Assembly: GCF_004801315.1 (NCBI RefSeq)
Contig: NZ_SSNW01000036.1
Location: 1-52,063, forward strand
Reading direction: 5' to 3'
DNA length: 52,063 nt
Source: Deinococcus sp. Arct2-2
GTDB lineage: Bacteria > Deinococcota > Deinococci > Deinococcales > Deinococcaceae
The notes under the pieces were generated by a model that was not told the origin of the DNA, did not search any database, and saw nothing but the letters and a program-made list of their open reading frames with translations. Positions within the stretch are counted from its first letter, which is position 1; every line of letters starts with the position of its first letter. This document shows, one piece after another, positions 16,714 to 26,788 of this stretch. Made by a program: the position numbers and the translations under genes.

Positions 16714-19700
16714 ATGTACGAGTCGGTCAAACGCAAGAGGGCCACTTCGCAGGCAGTGGTGCCCCAATGGTCTGCCCCGGCTCCACTTGAACCCCGGCCA
16801 GATCCGGTTGAGGGGATTCAGCGGGCCTTGATCGCCCACACCTCCCGGCCCGTTTCCGTGCAGCGCCGTGCCGCACAGCCCGTCTTCCAGGCTGGAGAGG
16901 TACAGAGAGGTGAAGTCCAGCGGCTGACCACCGAACAGGCCGCGGTGCAACGCCAACTCACTGCACTGCCCGCCCTTCCTGCAGATGCCTTCTCTGCTGC
17001 TTTTCAACGCCAGCAAACTCCAGCTACGCCCCCCTTAAAGCCGCAGTCACCCGCCGAGTGGGTAGCAGTCATGCGTTTTCAGGCCGAGCAAGTTGAAGGG
17101 CGCTTGATGGACGTGCATCAGGCTGGGCAATTTACTGCGCTGCAACGGCAGGTGGCGCAGGTCTTGCAGCAGGGCTACCGTCAAGACCGTCAGCCTCCAG
17201 CCGCGCGCCAAGCCCAGTACGCCGAACATTTAGTCGCGTTGCAGCGTCATCCCGCGAGTGGACAGGTGGCCCGTGCGGTGATGGCCCTGATTCCAACAGG
17301 CGAGCGGCCTGCTCTGCAACGGGCGGTGGATGAGGCGTTACAACGTCAAGCCAGCCAAGACGCTCAGGATCAAGCGGCCCTGACTCAACATGCCTTGCAA
17401 CGGAAGAAAGCTGAGCTAGAAGCCGAAGCCCTGCAGCCTGTCTTGAAGCGCATTCAGGCCAGACGTGGGGCGGGCAATCCCTTACCTGCCGCCATTCAAC
17501 GCCACTTGGAACAAGGGCTCAACCACGATCTGAGCCGGGTGCGCATCCATGACGACGCCGAAGCGGACAAACTCAGCAAGAAGGTCAACGCTCTGGCCTT
17601 TACCACCGGCACAGACATTTACTTCCGCAGCGGCCACTTCAATCCCAACACCCAAAGCGGCCTAGAACTCTTGGCCCACGAGGTCACGCATACCGTTCAG
17701 CAGAGTCGGGGCCGTGTCGGACAAGGCATTGACCCAGACGCCGAGCTAGAAGACGAGGCGCGGACGACAGGAGCAGAGCTAGCCCGCACGTTTTCCCCGG
17801 CCTCGTTCTTGAAGACCCCACATCGCCGCTCGCAGGCGGTGTCGCGCTCCCTCGCCCCACTGACGCCCAGCCACGCGGCACAACGTGTCGCTTTGCAGCG
17901 CAGTCCCTGGGGCGACTGGTGGGGCACGTTCAAAAATAAAGCATTGGAATTGGCCTTGGAAGGGGCCGCCCAAGTGCCCAACGGTGCGGTGATCGTCGCT
18001 GCCTTCAAGCGCAGTCAAGGGGTCTTCCAAAAGATTTTTGCCAACCCCGGCGCGTTCTTCAGCAGTCTGTTTGGCGCGGTGGGCAACGGCTTCAAGCTCT
18101 TCCGCACCAATATTGAGCGGCATCTCAAGACGGCGCTGCTGGACTGGCTGACCGGCACAACCGTCGCCGCTACGGGTGGCATGCTGGCCTTTCCCAAGAC
18201 GCTGGACGGCAAGGAACTGTTGGGCTTCGGAATGAATCTGCTGAACCTGAATACCGCCACGCTGCTGAAGCGGCTGGGCAAACGGTACGGAGCGGCGAAC
18301 GTCCAAAAAGCCCAGGGGCAGCTGGCGGTCTTGCAGCAGGCCAAAGGCGGCCTACACCGACTCAACGAGTTTCGCAGCCTGGACAGCCAAGCCAAAACGG
18401 GGATGCTGACAGCTGCGCGGGGCTACGCCATGGAGACAGTGGCGCAGCAGGCGGTGGTCTGGGTCAGTGGCTTCCTGGCAACTGGAGGACTTGGCCCGGT
18501 AGCGAAGGCGGCCTTCAGTCTGGTCAGTACTTTCTTGCAGAATGCTCAGACGTTCGGCCAAGTCGGGGCAGGGATCTTGGACAGCGTGCAGGACATCGCG
18601 GCAGGACAGACGGCCAAGGCCGCCCAGACGGTGGAGCAGAACTTGGGCCGGGTGACGGGCCTGGTGCTGAAGTTCGTCTCCAAGCTGTTGGGGCTCGACA
18701 AGATCGGTGGGGCGCTGCGAAGAGGCCTGACGGCAGTGCAAAAGCCGATCAACACCGCCATCGACAATGTCGTGGGCAGCAAGCCCGTCCAAGCGGTCTT
18801 CCAAAAACTCAAAGCTGCAGGTGGAACAGTCGCCACGAAGGTCACGGGTGGACTCAACAATATCTGGATCGCTCTCCGCGGCTCAGCCCCTCGGCTCACC
18901 GAGCAGGTGCCGGTTCGGGGCACGAAGCACCATCTTTGGGTCGAACTTCAGGGCGAGCGCCCGGTGGTCATCATGGCCTCGAATCCTCTGCCGCTGCGCC
19001 AACAACTGACGCAAATGGAGAAGGAGGCCGCCGCCTTCCTGAGCGGCCCTGAAAAGGCCATGGTCAATAAAGCCCAGTCGGACGCAAACGGGTTGGTTGA
19101 CACGGGGATTCAGGCTATGTTGAGCTACGTGCAGACACGGCCCCGAGGAGCCAATCCTACGGCCGACGAAGCGTGGCTCCGTGCCAATACCAAAGCGATC
19201 CGCGGCAAACTCGCTACGTTGGGGAAAGACACCATCACCAAGGTCAATGCCCGCATCGCACCCGCCGTTGCTCTCTTGGATCAGCACATCACTTCGCCAG
19301 ATGATTTAGGAGCTGCGATTGATGGAGCCGGCGGCATCATTGCCTTTTTACAAGCTATTGCCGCTGGCCGAACTGTGGGTGGCTTAAACCGTGCCAAGTT
19401 CGCCGCGTTGTGGACCCGCACGACTGCTGGCAGTACAGAGCACCGTCGCGAGGTGATTGAACGTTTCAGAGCCGCCATGCCAGGTCACCATGAATGGATT
19501 CCCTGTGATCTGATCTTGGAAGTGGTCGAAAAAGAGTTCCGAGCTCAACAACTTGGAACCGCTGTGGAATGGGTGAAATTCCAGCATCTTACTCGCAGTT
19601 TAACCCAGTATCTGGTCTTTAAGACTCCTCGTGTATTGAACGGGAAAGCCCTCATTCAGGGGCACTCGGGAGCCGCCTACTTGGGACGCACCAACCTTCA

Positions 19701-19986
19701 GAACCGAACCACGTACACGCCGGAAACAACCGGACAGGCAGACTTCCATAATGCTCTACGCTCAGCGTTTAGAACAGGCTCAGATCACACTGCTGTGGTG
19801 GGTAACATTCATGCTGTGATGACTCAACATCTTTGGAATGGTCACCAATCGTTTAGTTTGGAAATTCATCCAGACAGCTATTGGCGCTCAGGAGTGAGTA
19901 CGTATCTTAACTTCAAAAAAGAGTACGCCAGTATAAGCAAAGTAATTGCTCAAAATTATACTAAAATAAAAGGAGCGATCCACTGA
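16714..19986 (+). CDS. DUF4157 (eCIS-core) toxin-like protein with a variable C-terminal domain
   Basis: A 1090-residue protein. Residues 1-250 are Gln- and Arg-rich with repeated ALQR/AVQR motifs, as in other cargo of extracellular contractile injection systems. Residues about 256-331 form the DUF4157 domain: LPAAIQRHLEQGL, LSRVRIHDD, DIYFRSGHFNP and the metal-binding LLAHEVTHTVQQ (HExxH, 322-326). A long middle (340-900) has hydrophobic segments rich in Ala and Gly (VNGAVIVAAF-like, AQQAVVWVSGFLATGG). The last 170 residues begin at MPGHHEWIPCDLI, a GHH-like start that recalls nuclease toxin domains, and contain several His (QHLTRSL, GNIHAVMTQHLWNG). Which activity the tip has is not established. 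Its TGA overlaps the ATG of the next gene, as expected for a toxin followed by its immunity gene. Confidence 0.8.
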   Translation: MYESVKRKRATSQAVVPQWSAPAPLEPRPDPVEGIQRALIAHTSRPVSVQRRAAQPVFQAGEVQRGEVQRLTTEQAAVQRQLTALPALPADAFSAAFQRQQTPATPPLKPQSPAEWVAVMRFQAEQVEGRLMDVHQAGQFTALQRQVAQVLQQGYRQDRQPPAARQAQYAEHLVALQRHPASGQVARAVMALIPTGERPALQRAVDEALQRQASQDAQDQAALTQHALQRKKAELEAEALQPVLKRIQARRGAGNPLPAAIQRHLEQGLNHDLSRVRIHDDAEADKLSKKVNALAFTTGTDIYFRSGHFNPNTQSGLELLAHEVTHTVQQSRGRVGQGIDPDAELEDEARTTGAELARTFSPASFLKTPHRRSQAVSRSLAPLTPSHAAQRVALQRSPWGDWWGTFKNKALELALEGAAQVPNGAVIVAAFKRSQGVFQKIFANPGAFFSSLFGAVGNGFKLFRTNIERHLKTALLDWLTGTTVAATGGMLAFPKTLDGKELLGFGMNLLNLNTATLLKRLGKRYGAANVQKAQGQLAVLQQAKGGLHRLNEFRSLDSQAKTGMLTAARGYAMETVAQQAVVWVSGFLATGGLGPVAKAAFSLVSTFLQNAQTFGQVGAGILDSVQDIAAGQTAKAAQTVEQNLGRVTGLVLKFVSKLLGLDKIGGALRRGLTAVQKPINTAIDNVVGSKPVQAVFQKLKAAGGTVATKVTGGLNNIWIALRGSAPRLTEQVPVRGTKHHLWVELQGERPVVIMASNPLPLRQQLTQMEKEAAAFLSGPEKAMVNKAQSDANGLVDTGIQAMLSYVQTRPRGANPTADEAWLRANTKAIRGKLATLGKDTITKVNARIAPAVALLDQHITSPDDLGAAIDGAGGIIAFLQAIAAGRTVGGLNRAKFAALWTRTTAGSTEHRREVIERFRAAMPGHHEWIPCDLILEVVEKEFRAQQLGTAVEWVKFQHLTRSLTQYLVFKTPRVLNGKALIQGHSGAAYLGRTNLQNRTTYTPETTGQADFHNALRSAFRTGSDHTAVVGNIHAVMTQHLWNGHQSFSLEIHPDSYWRSGVSTYLNFKKEYASISKVIAQNYTKIKGAIH

Positions 19987-20621
19987 TGGCAGATATTGTT
20001 ATAAATATGGATGCAGAGGTCGCGCGTCAGCGCATTTTCACGTCTGAATTAGAAGAGATTGAACAGTCGAGATACTTGAATTTTGTCGAGCATTTTCCCA
20101 GTGCAAACTTCTACGCGAATACCATGGACGCACTCCAATCGTATCAAGAGGATCAAAAAATCAAATTGCCTGCCTGGTTCTTAACTTACCGTTCCACCCT
20201 CGCAGAAGCGTATGCCGGGGCAGATGACCTCGCGCTTCAGTTTGCTTCGTTCACTGACCAGTTTCATGTCGGCTCTCCCCGTCGCCGTCAACTCAGCGAC
20301 ATGTGGTACACCCTCTCCCTCCCTGGACTTCCAAAAGGAAAGAAGGAACGGAATATCCTGTTGAAAGGTAGCCCATCTATCAAGTTGTTTCCCATCGCGG
20401 TAGATATCGTGGACGATCGGTATCAACTCGGGATCAATCTCAATAAAGATGACACGAGAATATACGAATACCATATTGAAGATGTTCAAGCGTCTTTCAG
20501 CAATGGGGAAGATATTTCAGTCAGTCTGTTCCCCGTCTTCGCTTCTCCAGGCGATCTGCTGAGCCGCATCCAAAACATCAGACACGAAGGGCACATCGAT
20601 ACGAGTGCTGCTTCTCCGTAG
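19986..20621 (+). CDS. probable immunity protein for the DUF4157 toxin
   Basis: A 211-residue soluble protein whose ATG shares one base with the toxin stop (TGATG), with AAGGAG about ten bases ahead: the pair is translationally coupled. It reads SRYLNFVEHFPSANFYANT, IKLPAWFLTYRSTLAEAY, LSDMWYTLSLPGLPKGKK and SPSIKLFPIAVD. These patterns recur in the paralogue at 20792. I do not recognise the domain with certainty; the IKLPAWFLTYRSTLAEA segment recalls SMI1/KNR4-like immunity folds. Its lower GC content than the toxin core suggests it came together with the toxin tip. The role is inferred from coupling and duplication. Confidence 0.65.
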   Translation: MADIVINMDAEVARQRIFTSELEEIEQSRYLNFVEHFPSANFYANTMDALQSYQEDQKIKLPAWFLTYRSTLAEAYAGADDLALQFASFTDQFHVGSPRRRQLSDMWYTLSLPGLPKGKKERNILLKGSPSIKLFPIAVDIVDDRYQLGINLNKDDTRIYEYHIEDVQASFSNGEDISVSLFPVFASPGDLLSRIQNIRHEGHIDTSAASP

Positions 20622-20791
20622 GGTGGAGCGTTCGTTCCAACTCAGGAGGGCTTATGTGATTCGTCCAAAGACCCCTCCTCCGGTTAGGGCACACTTGTCG
20701 ATGAAGACAAGGCCCAACCACTCCGCAGCCGTCATAAGCTCTTCGAGGTCATTCCCTGTACCTGTTCAACCAACAACAAGCTCACGCCAGA

Positions 20792-21376
20792 GTGCGTGCA
20801 TCAGCACTTTCCACAGCTGAACAAGACAAGTACCTCGTTCTCGTTGAGCGCTTCCCTAAGGCCACCTTCTTTGCCAACACGGCTGAGCAAGTGACCCAAT
20901 TGGCCCAGCAACAGAACATCAAGCTCCCAGAGTGGTTTCAACTGTACCGAACCACGCTCGCCGAGGCCTTCAACAGCGAGACGGAGCTGCTGATCCAATT
21001 TGACCGCTTCTCAACGGAGTTTGATGTCGGCACACCCAGCCGCTTTGAGCTGTCAGAGACGTGGTATGAACTCAGCTTCCCTGGGTTGCCTCGGAAAGGG
21101 CTGGAGCGTCAGGCCTTGTTGAAGGGCAGTCCTACGCTCAAGATCTTCCCCATCGGGATGAAAGAAGGCGACCCCGACCTTCAACTCGGGATCAACTTGA
21201 GTGACAGCGAGACCACCATCTACCAGTTCTCGCTGAGCAGTGTGTTTGCGACGTTCAGCGCGGGTGAGGACACGGCCACCGTGTTGTTCCCGGTCTTTAC
21301 TTCCCCGGCGACCTGCTGAGTCACATCATGAGCGTGAGACATGATGGAGTGCGGTCGGAGAAGGTGTGACACTGCA
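20792..21376 (+). pseudogene. second immunity paralogue, C-terminally frameshifted
   Basis: The first 175 residues (GTG 20792 to TGA 21317-21319) align along their length with the gene at 19986: IKLPEWFQLYRTTLAEAF, LSETWYELSFPGLPRKG and SPTLKIFPIGM. Near 21306 one base is missing. Restoring it gives SPGDLLSHIMSVRHDGVR and a stop near 21368, matching SPGDLLSRIQNIRHEG of the paralogue. The truncated form loses about 20 residues and may or may not still bind a toxin. Extra immunity copies often guard against older toxin variants. Confidence 0.6.
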
Positions 21377-21399
21377 GCCCCAGAGAAGAGGTCGGTAGA

Positions 21400-21837
21400 G
21401 CGCTGGTGTAGGTTCATGCTAGAAAGTTTTGGCAAAACCCTATGGCAAAAAGAAGCACAAAAGCAACAGGGTTTTGCAACAAGAAAAGGCCGTGTTCATC
21501 GCACCATCCTTCGCTCGGCAAATCCCTTCCCTTTTGCACAGCCTTGCAGTGGAATTGTGGGCGAGTTGGACAAATTGCAACCCTTCGCTAGGTTAAGCCC
21601 TACTGGCGCAGGTTGCCTGAGTAAGCCAGTCGTATCGGGAGTGCGGAAGAGCCGCAACAACGGGTCAAGCCCACTATGGCGCTGATCCATTCCGAATGTA
21701 ATCCTTACTCCTGCTTGCGCCTGTCCAAGAGCATTTCTCTCCCTTCTCCTCATCCTCAGATGGGATAAATCCACTGGGTGGGCCGTACAGCGAGCAACAC
21801 TGCTTCTCTGAATGACCTCATCTGCCTGACCGCCGAC
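21400..21837 (-). other. non-coding stretch with a faint transposase remnant
   Basis: On the minus strand between about 21690 and 21540 the words GMDQRHSGLDPLLRLF and APVGLNLAKGCNL appear. VGLNLAKG recurs in the remnant at 29780-30010, so both are probably scraps of the same transposase family. No ends are visible and the rest of the stretch shows nothing. Confidence 0.3.
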
Positions 21838-22977
21838 CTAGTCGAGCCCGGAGAGTTTGGTCAGCAAGCCCGATTCCACCGTCAAGCCCGGCCCAAAGGC
21901 CATCGCGCAGACCCGCTCGTGGTCGTGGGCGCTGTGCAGCAGGCTATGCAAAATAAACAGTACGGTGGCGCTGCTCATGTTGCCGTACTCGCGCAGCACC
22001 TCCCGCGAAGGCTTCAGCTGTTCGGCGCTCAGGTTCAGGGCGCTTTCCACCTTGTCCAGAATGCTGCGCCCGCCAGGATGAATGGCCCAGTGTTCGATCT
22101 GAGAGTGAGGGGCGTCCGCCAGTTCAGGGTCATGGGCCAGCAGCGGCACCAGTGCGCCCGAAATATGCGTTTCGATGATGGACGGCACGTAGGTACTCAG
22201 CACCATGTCGTAGCCGAGGTCGCCAATCGTCCACGCCATGTCTGCCTCGCCCACTCCGGCAGGCGTCAGCGTGGTTTCAAAGTGATCCATCCGCAATACG
22301 GGTGTACCGGGGCTGGGACGGCGGGCACTGACCAGCGCGGCGGCGGCGCCATCGGCAAAGACCGAACTGGCGATCAACGTATCGGGGTCGTTGGAGGCGT
22401 GCATATGGATGGTACACAGCTCGGCGCTGACCACCAGCACCACCGCGTCCCGGTCGGCCTCGCAAAACGCCTTCGCCATCTTCAGGGCTGGAAACGCCGC
22501 ATAGCAGCCCATAAAGCCCACGTGGAAGCGTTGCACGTCGGGGCGCAGGCCCAGCGCCCGCACCACCGCATAATCGGGGCCGGGGGCAAAAAAGCCCGTG
22601 CAGGACACCGTGACCACATGGGTGATGTCGCCGGGCTGGATGCTGGGGCTGGCGGCGGCCATGACCTGACGTGCGGCCTGCACGAACAGTTTGCTGGCCT
22701 CCACGATATAGAACGCGTTGCGTGCCCCTGTGCCGGGCTTCAGCATCCGGCGCGTGGCCGGGTCATAGAACACGCCCGCAGGCTCGTCGGCGGCCCAGTT
22801 GAATTCACCGATGGCGCTGTGGCGCTGATCGATGCCGGAGGCGTTGAAGATGGTGCCGATGATGCGCTGACCCAGGCGATCTAGTTCGGGCTGGGCCTTC
22901 ATCACGTCCCGAATCACAGATTGCGGGTACACGTGCGGCGGCACCGCCGTTTCGATGGCATGGAGAAAGACAGACAT
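21838..22977 (-). CDS. type III polyketide synthase (chalcone/stilbene synthase family)
   Basis: A 379-residue ketosynthase of usual family length. The catalytic triad is visible: Cys158 in HVGFMGCYAAFPAL, His300 in HWAIHPGGRSILD and Asn333 in YGNMSSATVLF. CTGFFAPGPDY and the C-terminal AFGPGLTVE loop are also family marks. The enzyme condenses malonyl-CoA units on an acyl-CoA starter to make pyrones or phenolic lipids; the starter cannot be read from sequence. No tailoring methyltransferase or oxidase follows. Transcribed after the dps gene, but a terminator lies between them, so it probably has its own promoter. Confidence 0.93.
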   Translation of the reverse strand: MSVFLHAIETAVPPHVYPQSVIRDVMKAQPELDRLGQRIIGTIFNASGIDQRHSAIGEFNWAADEPAGVFYDPATRRMLKPGTGARNAFYIVEASKLFVQAARQVMAAASPSIQPGDITHVVTVSCTGFFAPGPDYAVVRALGLRPDVQRFHVGFMGCYAAFPALKMAKAFCEADRDAVVLVVSAELCTIHMHASNDPDTLIASSVFADGAAAALVSARRPSPGTPVLRMDHFETTLTPAGVGEADMAWTIGDLGYDMVLSTYVPSIIETHISGALVPLLAHDPELADAPHSQIEHWAIHPGGRSILDKVESALNLSAEQLKPSREVLREYGNMSSATVLFILHSLLHSAHDHERVCAMAFGPGLTVESGLLTKLSGLD

Positions 22978-23078
22978 CGGCTTAGCGCCGGCCGGGGAGC
23001 AGAGAGAGGCCGGGGAAACAAGAGGTTCGAGTGAAAAAAAGACAAGACATCATGGCACGACCTTTGGAGCAGAAAAGA

Positions 23079-23108
23079 GCAGGACGATCACCCGGAGGTT
23101 CGTCCTGC
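23079..23108 (-). terminator. rho-independent terminator after the dps gene
   Basis: In the minus direction the arms GCAGGACGA (23108-23100) and TCGTCCTGC (23087-23079) form a nine-pair stem, followed by TCTTTTCT. It lies 18 bases after the dps stop codon. Confidence 0.75.
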
Positions 23109-23125
23109 CTTAGCGGGGAGATGAT

Positions 23126-23830
23126 TTATTTGCCGCGCAGCGGAACGGGCTGGTTGTTGTTGAGGTCAAAGCCGCTGTTGGGATCACGGGGTGTGTTTTG
23201 CAAGAAGGCCCGCATCTGCCACTGGTATTTTTCGATGGCATGTTCGACTTCCTGCAAGAGGTTGGCGGTGGTGGGATCAACTTTTTCGATGTCGCCGATA
23301 CGCTGAAACAGACGCTGGCCGACCGTTTCGTATTGGTAGGTAAAGAACTGGATCACCTGGGCATCGTCGAGAAAGCCGCCCGGAATTTCGGGCAGGCGTG
23401 ACGCGGCCACAACGGTGATGGCGCGGCCGTCGCTGGATGATCCGACTGCCAGCATCCGCTCAGCCACATCATCGGCATATTGGCTGATGCCCTCGTAGTG
23501 CTCCTGAAGCAGCTCGTGCAGGGTGTACCAGAGCGTGCCTGAGACGTTCCAGTGCGCCTGCTTGGTCTGAAGTTGCAGGGCCTGCAATTCGGTAAGGGTA
23601 TTTTGCAGCGCGGCCACACTCTGTTTCAGATTATCGGTGCCCGACGAGGGCAAGCGTGTCGGCACGTTGTAAGGCAGAGGTGAGGCCGTGCCAGTGCCGG
23701 TCGCACTGGGCTGACCGGTCGTGGGCTGGGGCGTATTGGTGCTGGTGGCAGGCACTTGGTTGCCCGCAGATTGGGCACCGGCCACGGCAGAACCGAGCAG
23801 CAGGACAGAAATAAAGATCAGGTGTTTCAT
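23126..23830 (-). CDS. dps2: exported Dps-family ferritin, like Deinococcus Dps2
   Basis: A 234-residue protein. Residues 1-20 are a signal peptide (MKHLIFISVLLLGSAVAGAQ), then a Thr/Pro/Gly-rich linker to about 65. The Dps four-helix domain follows, with the ferroxidase set KQAHWNVSG (His93), the second His105 in YTLHELL, then Asp120 and Glu124 in ADDVAERM. A short tail rich in Asn and Pro ends the protein. Dps shells oxidise and store iron and protect from peroxide. The export signal and extended N-terminus match the Dps2 type of Deinococcus radiodurans, which acts outside the cytosol. GGAGA four bases before ATG 23830 supports the start. Confidence 0.88.
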   Translation of the reverse strand: MKHLIFISVLLLGSAVAGAQSAGNQVPATSTNTPQPTTGQPSATGTGTASPLPYNVPTRLPSSGTDNLKQSVAALQNTLTELQALQLQTKQAHWNVSGTLWYTLHELLQEHYEGISQYADDVAERMLAVGSSSDGRAITVVAASRLPEIPGGFLDDAQVIQFFTYQYETVGQRLFQRIGDIEKVDPTTANLLQEVEHAIEKYQWQMRAFLQNTPRDPNSGFDLNNNQPVPLRGK

Positions 23831-24070
23831 GGGGTCTCCAAAGTGAACGGGGTGAAGGGTTGGTGGGCGAAGGACTCAACGCTAAAGACGAAGTGTTAGA
23901 CGGGTGCAAGGAAGAGGGCGCCGTCAAGATCAGCTCAACTTTGCCTCAAGCTCCTGTGAAGGAGAGCGTGCCACCGACGTCTTACCCTCACCTATTGATC
24001 AGCGCGTAGGGTAGGGGCGTGAGCAGCACCCTCTTACAGACCACCCAGCAGTGGGGCCGGAACAACTGAG

Positions 24071-24730
24071 ATGCGGCTCCTCTTGGTCGAAGACGACGCC
24101 CGCATCGCTCTGCCCACGGCTCGGGCATTGACCGACGCGGGGCATCAGGTCGATACCCAGTCAGATGGTGTGCGTGGGCTAGACGCGGCCCGCACAGGCG
24201 GCTACGATGCCCTCTTGCTGGACGTGATGCTGCCGGGTTACAGCGGGTTTGAGGTGGCGCGCCGACTGCGGGCGGAACAGCATCCGGTGCCCATTGTGTT
24301 TCTGACAGCCCGCGACGCCCTGCATGACCGGGTAGAAGGGCTGGATCTGGGCGGCGACGCTTACCTGACCAAACCATTCGAGTTGCCCGAGCTGCTGGCC
24401 ACGCTGCGTGCCATCGTCCGGCGGAGCGAAACAGCACGGAGTGCACAGGTTGCGTTTGTGGATGGGCGCGGCCTGTTGGACGCTCGCCACCGTCAGGTGT
24501 GGTGGGAGGGTGAATCGGTGGGTCTAACGGCGCGTGAATATGCCCTGCTGGAAACCTTGGTGTTGACGCAGGGCCGCTGGTTTACCCGTGACGAACTGCT
24601 CTCACGGGTGTGGGGGCCGCAGTTTGGTGGTGAGGGACGGGTGGTCGACGTCTACATCAGCTATTTGCGCCGCAAGCTGTCGCCTGAAGCCCTGCTGAGT
24701 TCGCGTGGTTTGGGGTACCGGCTCCCGTGA
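24071..24730 (+). CDS. OmpR-family response regulator
   Basis: A 219-residue regulator. The receiver domain has the acidic pair in VEDDARIA, the phospho-acceptor Asp51 in LLLDVMLPG, Thr/Ser FLTARD and Lys101 in TKPFELPEL. The C-terminal winged helix reads [22 protein letters not shown] and [14 protein letters not shown]. It overlaps the next gene by four bases (GTGA), so it is co-translated with the kinase. The 240 bases to the divergent dps gene must hold both promoters; whether it regulates dps is open. Confidence 0.93.
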   Translation: MRLLLVEDDARIALPTARALTDAGHQVDTQSDGVRGLDAARTGGYDALLLDVMLPGYSGFEVARRLRAEQHPVPIVFLTARDALHDRVEGLDLGGDAYLTKPFELPELLATLRAIVRRSETARSAQVAFVDGRGLLDARHRQVWWEGESVGLTAREYALLETLVLTQGRWFTRDELLSRVWGPQFGGEGRVVDVYISYLRRKLSPEALLSSRGLGYRLP

Positions 24731-26082
24731 ACATTCGGACGCGGCTGGCAGTGGGCGCAGGCCTTCAGACCATATTGGTGGTGCTGGTGGTGGCCGCCCT
24801 ACAGTTTTTAGCCCTGCGATCCTTTTTAGCTGTCGCAGAGTATGAGCGGCTGGAGATGCTGGTGCCTCAGCTGGAGCAGGAATTGGCTGCCCAGCCGCCC
24901 CAAGCAGGGCAACCGCCCCTTGAGATCCAGGGATTGCCCCGCAATGTGGATGTGCGCGTGCTGCAAGGGGAGCGAATCGTGGCCCAGACGCCCAATTTTC
25001 CGCCGGTACCCAAGTCGTTGCCGCGTGGCTACCGGCCCAGCGCAGGCCATGACGTCTTGGTGGCCACCGTTAATCTGAACGGTCAGGCCGCCACCGCTCA
25101 ACTGGCCAGCGACGTACTCGGCGTAGTCAATCCGCTGCGGGCCTATCTGCGGGCCTTGATGATCACGGCACCCGCGGCGGCCCTCTTGGTCAGCCTGCTG
25201 AGCTTCTGGTGGGCTGGACGCCTGCTGAAGCCGCTCTCCCGATTGGAAGCTGCTGCTGAGCAGGTGGGCCGGGAGGGCAATCTGCGTGCCCGGCTGCCCG
25301 GCGCGGGGCGACGCGATGAGGTAGGCCGCTTGGCTGGGGTGCTGCAAACGTCGTTCGGACAGTTGGCAGAGGTGCGTGAGCGCGAAACTGACTTTACCCG
25401 CGCAGCCGCCCATGACCTGCGCTCACCCCTGACCGCGCTCAAGACCCGCCTGCAGGGGGCGCTGGGAGGACCACGCTCGGCAGCGGAACTGCAAGACGAG
25501 ATTCAGGAAGCGTTGGCCGATGTCGAACGGATGCAGCGGCTCACAGAACACTTGCTGTTGTTGGCCCGCGGCACTCAGCACATCCACGCCGTTCCTCTGG
25601 ATCTGGCTCAGGTGGCGGGGGAGGTGGTTGACCGCACCCGTGAACAGCTGCCGGATGTGCGGCTGGAATTCGAGTCGCAGGGAAACACGACCGTCTGGGG
25701 AGACACGGCGTTGTTAACGCACCTGATCGAGAACCTGATCGACAATGGGGTGCGGCATGGTCAGGGCACGGACATGGAGGTGTGCGTGACTGAACAGGGT
25801 GACCAAGTGTCGTTGGTCGTTCAGGATTCAGGCCCAGGGGTTCCCCCCGAAACTCTAGGGCGCTTGACAGAAGCTTTTTACCAGCTCGACACCGCCCGCA
25901 GCGGCGAGGGGCACGGTCTTGGGCTGGCTATTGCCCACCAGATTGCCGGAGTTCACGGCTCCCAGCTGCACTTCAGGAACCGGCAGCCAAGCGGCCTTCA
26001 GGTTGCTGTGGCTCTGCCCAGAAGCAGTCCGCATCTCCCGGGCCGGACTCTCGACACCCCATCAGATTCGTTTGAACACTGA
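24727..26082 (+). CDS. two-component sensor histidine kinase
   Basis: A 451-residue membrane kinase. One helix spans about 12-35 and a second 145-165, enclosing a periplasmic sensor loop of about 110 residues. A HAMP linker ([17 protein letters not shown]) leads to the H-box [13 protein letters not shown] with His229. The ATPase domain has the N-box [15 protein letters not shown]1 DSGPGVP and G2 GHGLGLAIA. It starts at GTG 24727 inside the stop of the regulator gene. The signal is not known. Confidence 0.93.
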   Translation: MNIRTRLAVGAGLQTILVVLVVAALQFLALRSFLAVAEYERLEMLVPQLEQELAAQPPQAGQPPLEIQGLPRNVDVRVLQGERIVAQTPNFPPVPKSLPRGYRPSAGHDVLVATVNLNGQAATAQLASDVLGVVNPLRAYLRALMITAPAAALLVSLLSFWWAGRLLKPLSRLEAAAEQVGREGNLRARLPGAGRRDEVGRLAGVLQTSFGQLAEVRERETDFTRAAAHDLRSPLTALKTRLQGALGGPRSAAELQDEIQEALADVERMQRLTEHLLLLARGTQHIHAVPLDLAQVAGEVVDRTREQLPDVRLEFESQGNTTVWGDTALLTHLIENLIDNGVRHGQGTDMEVCVTEQGDQVSLVVQDSGPGVPPETLGRLTEAFYQLDTARSGEGHGLGLAIAHQIAGVHGSQLHFRNRQPSGLQVAVALPRSSPHLPGRTLDTPSDSFEH

Positions 26083-26282
26083 GCAGAAAGAAGGCCCGGA
26101 AACTGCAGCCTCCACACTGAGGCGGGAGCACACGCCGGCCACGCACCCCGAAGGCACGGCTTGGTCTCCCGAATCCCTGACCAGCCTCTCTTACACCCGT
26201 CCAACGTTGGGGGGCTCTTATAGGTCTGAGACTGTTCGCAGAGGGTACGGCCCGGCGCCAACGTCTCAGAGGAGACCTCCGG

Positions 26283-26684
26283 ATGAAACAGACATTCAAC
26301 CACGGGTTGGGCCTTGTGCTCTTGGCAGGTGTAGCCTGGCTGCATTACCGCGACATTCCAGACAAGTTGGGTGAAACGCCGTACCTGGGCTGGATGTACA
26401 TCCTATTGGTTGCAGGCTGCTCGGCAGCCGGAGCCTGGTTACTCAGTCACCAGTGGCGGTCGGGGTATGGCCTGGGCTTGATCATCTCCGTGGGGGCCAT
26501 CGTGGCCTACGCCCTGACCCGCACCACTGGACTCCCCAATGCACGCGGTGATATCGGCAACTGGGCAGAGCCTTCCGGAGTCCTCGCCCTGCTGTTCGAA
26601 GCGGCGTTTGCGGTTCTGGCGGTGATGCAACTGCGCCGCGCCGGAGTCAATTCGGCTCCTCACCCTTCACAGCAACTCAGATAA
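26283..26684 (+). CDS. small membrane protein, four predicted helices
   Basis: A 133-residue protein behind GAGGAGACC. Hydrophobic segments at about 8-20, 38-56, 64-82 and 100-118 (for example YGLGLIISVGAIVAYAL and GVLALLFEAAFAVLAVM) suggest four helices. The family is not recognised. It lies 200 bases after the kinase gene with no terminator seen between, so it may belong to the same transcript. Confidence 0.65.
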   Translation: MKQTFNHGLGLVLLAGVAWLHYRDIPDKLGETPYLGWMYILLVAGCSAAGAWLLSHQWRSGYGLGLIISVGAIVAYALTRTTGLPNARGDIGNWAEPSGVLALLFEAAFAVLAVMQLRRAGVNSAPHPSQQLR

Positions 26685-26788
26685 AAGCAGCTGAAACCAG
26701 CCTTGAGCAGCTGTGAGACTTAGGAAACGGCCTCCTGAACCGTTCAGGCCCACTCCGTGGCTTGGAGCTGATCCCTCCATTTTTTCTG

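Noticed and set aside
16714..21376. A complete extracellular contractile injection locus
   Set aside because: No sheath, tube, baseplate, spike or AAA ATPase gene was found on either side; only the cargo-type domain is present.
21778..22884. 368-codon open frame opposite the polyketide synthase
   Set aside because: Shadow of the PKS gene; the composition is His- and Arg-rich and has no motif.
26085..26282. Short leader peptide between the kinase and the membrane protein
   Set aside because: No frame with both a start and a ribosome site was convincing.
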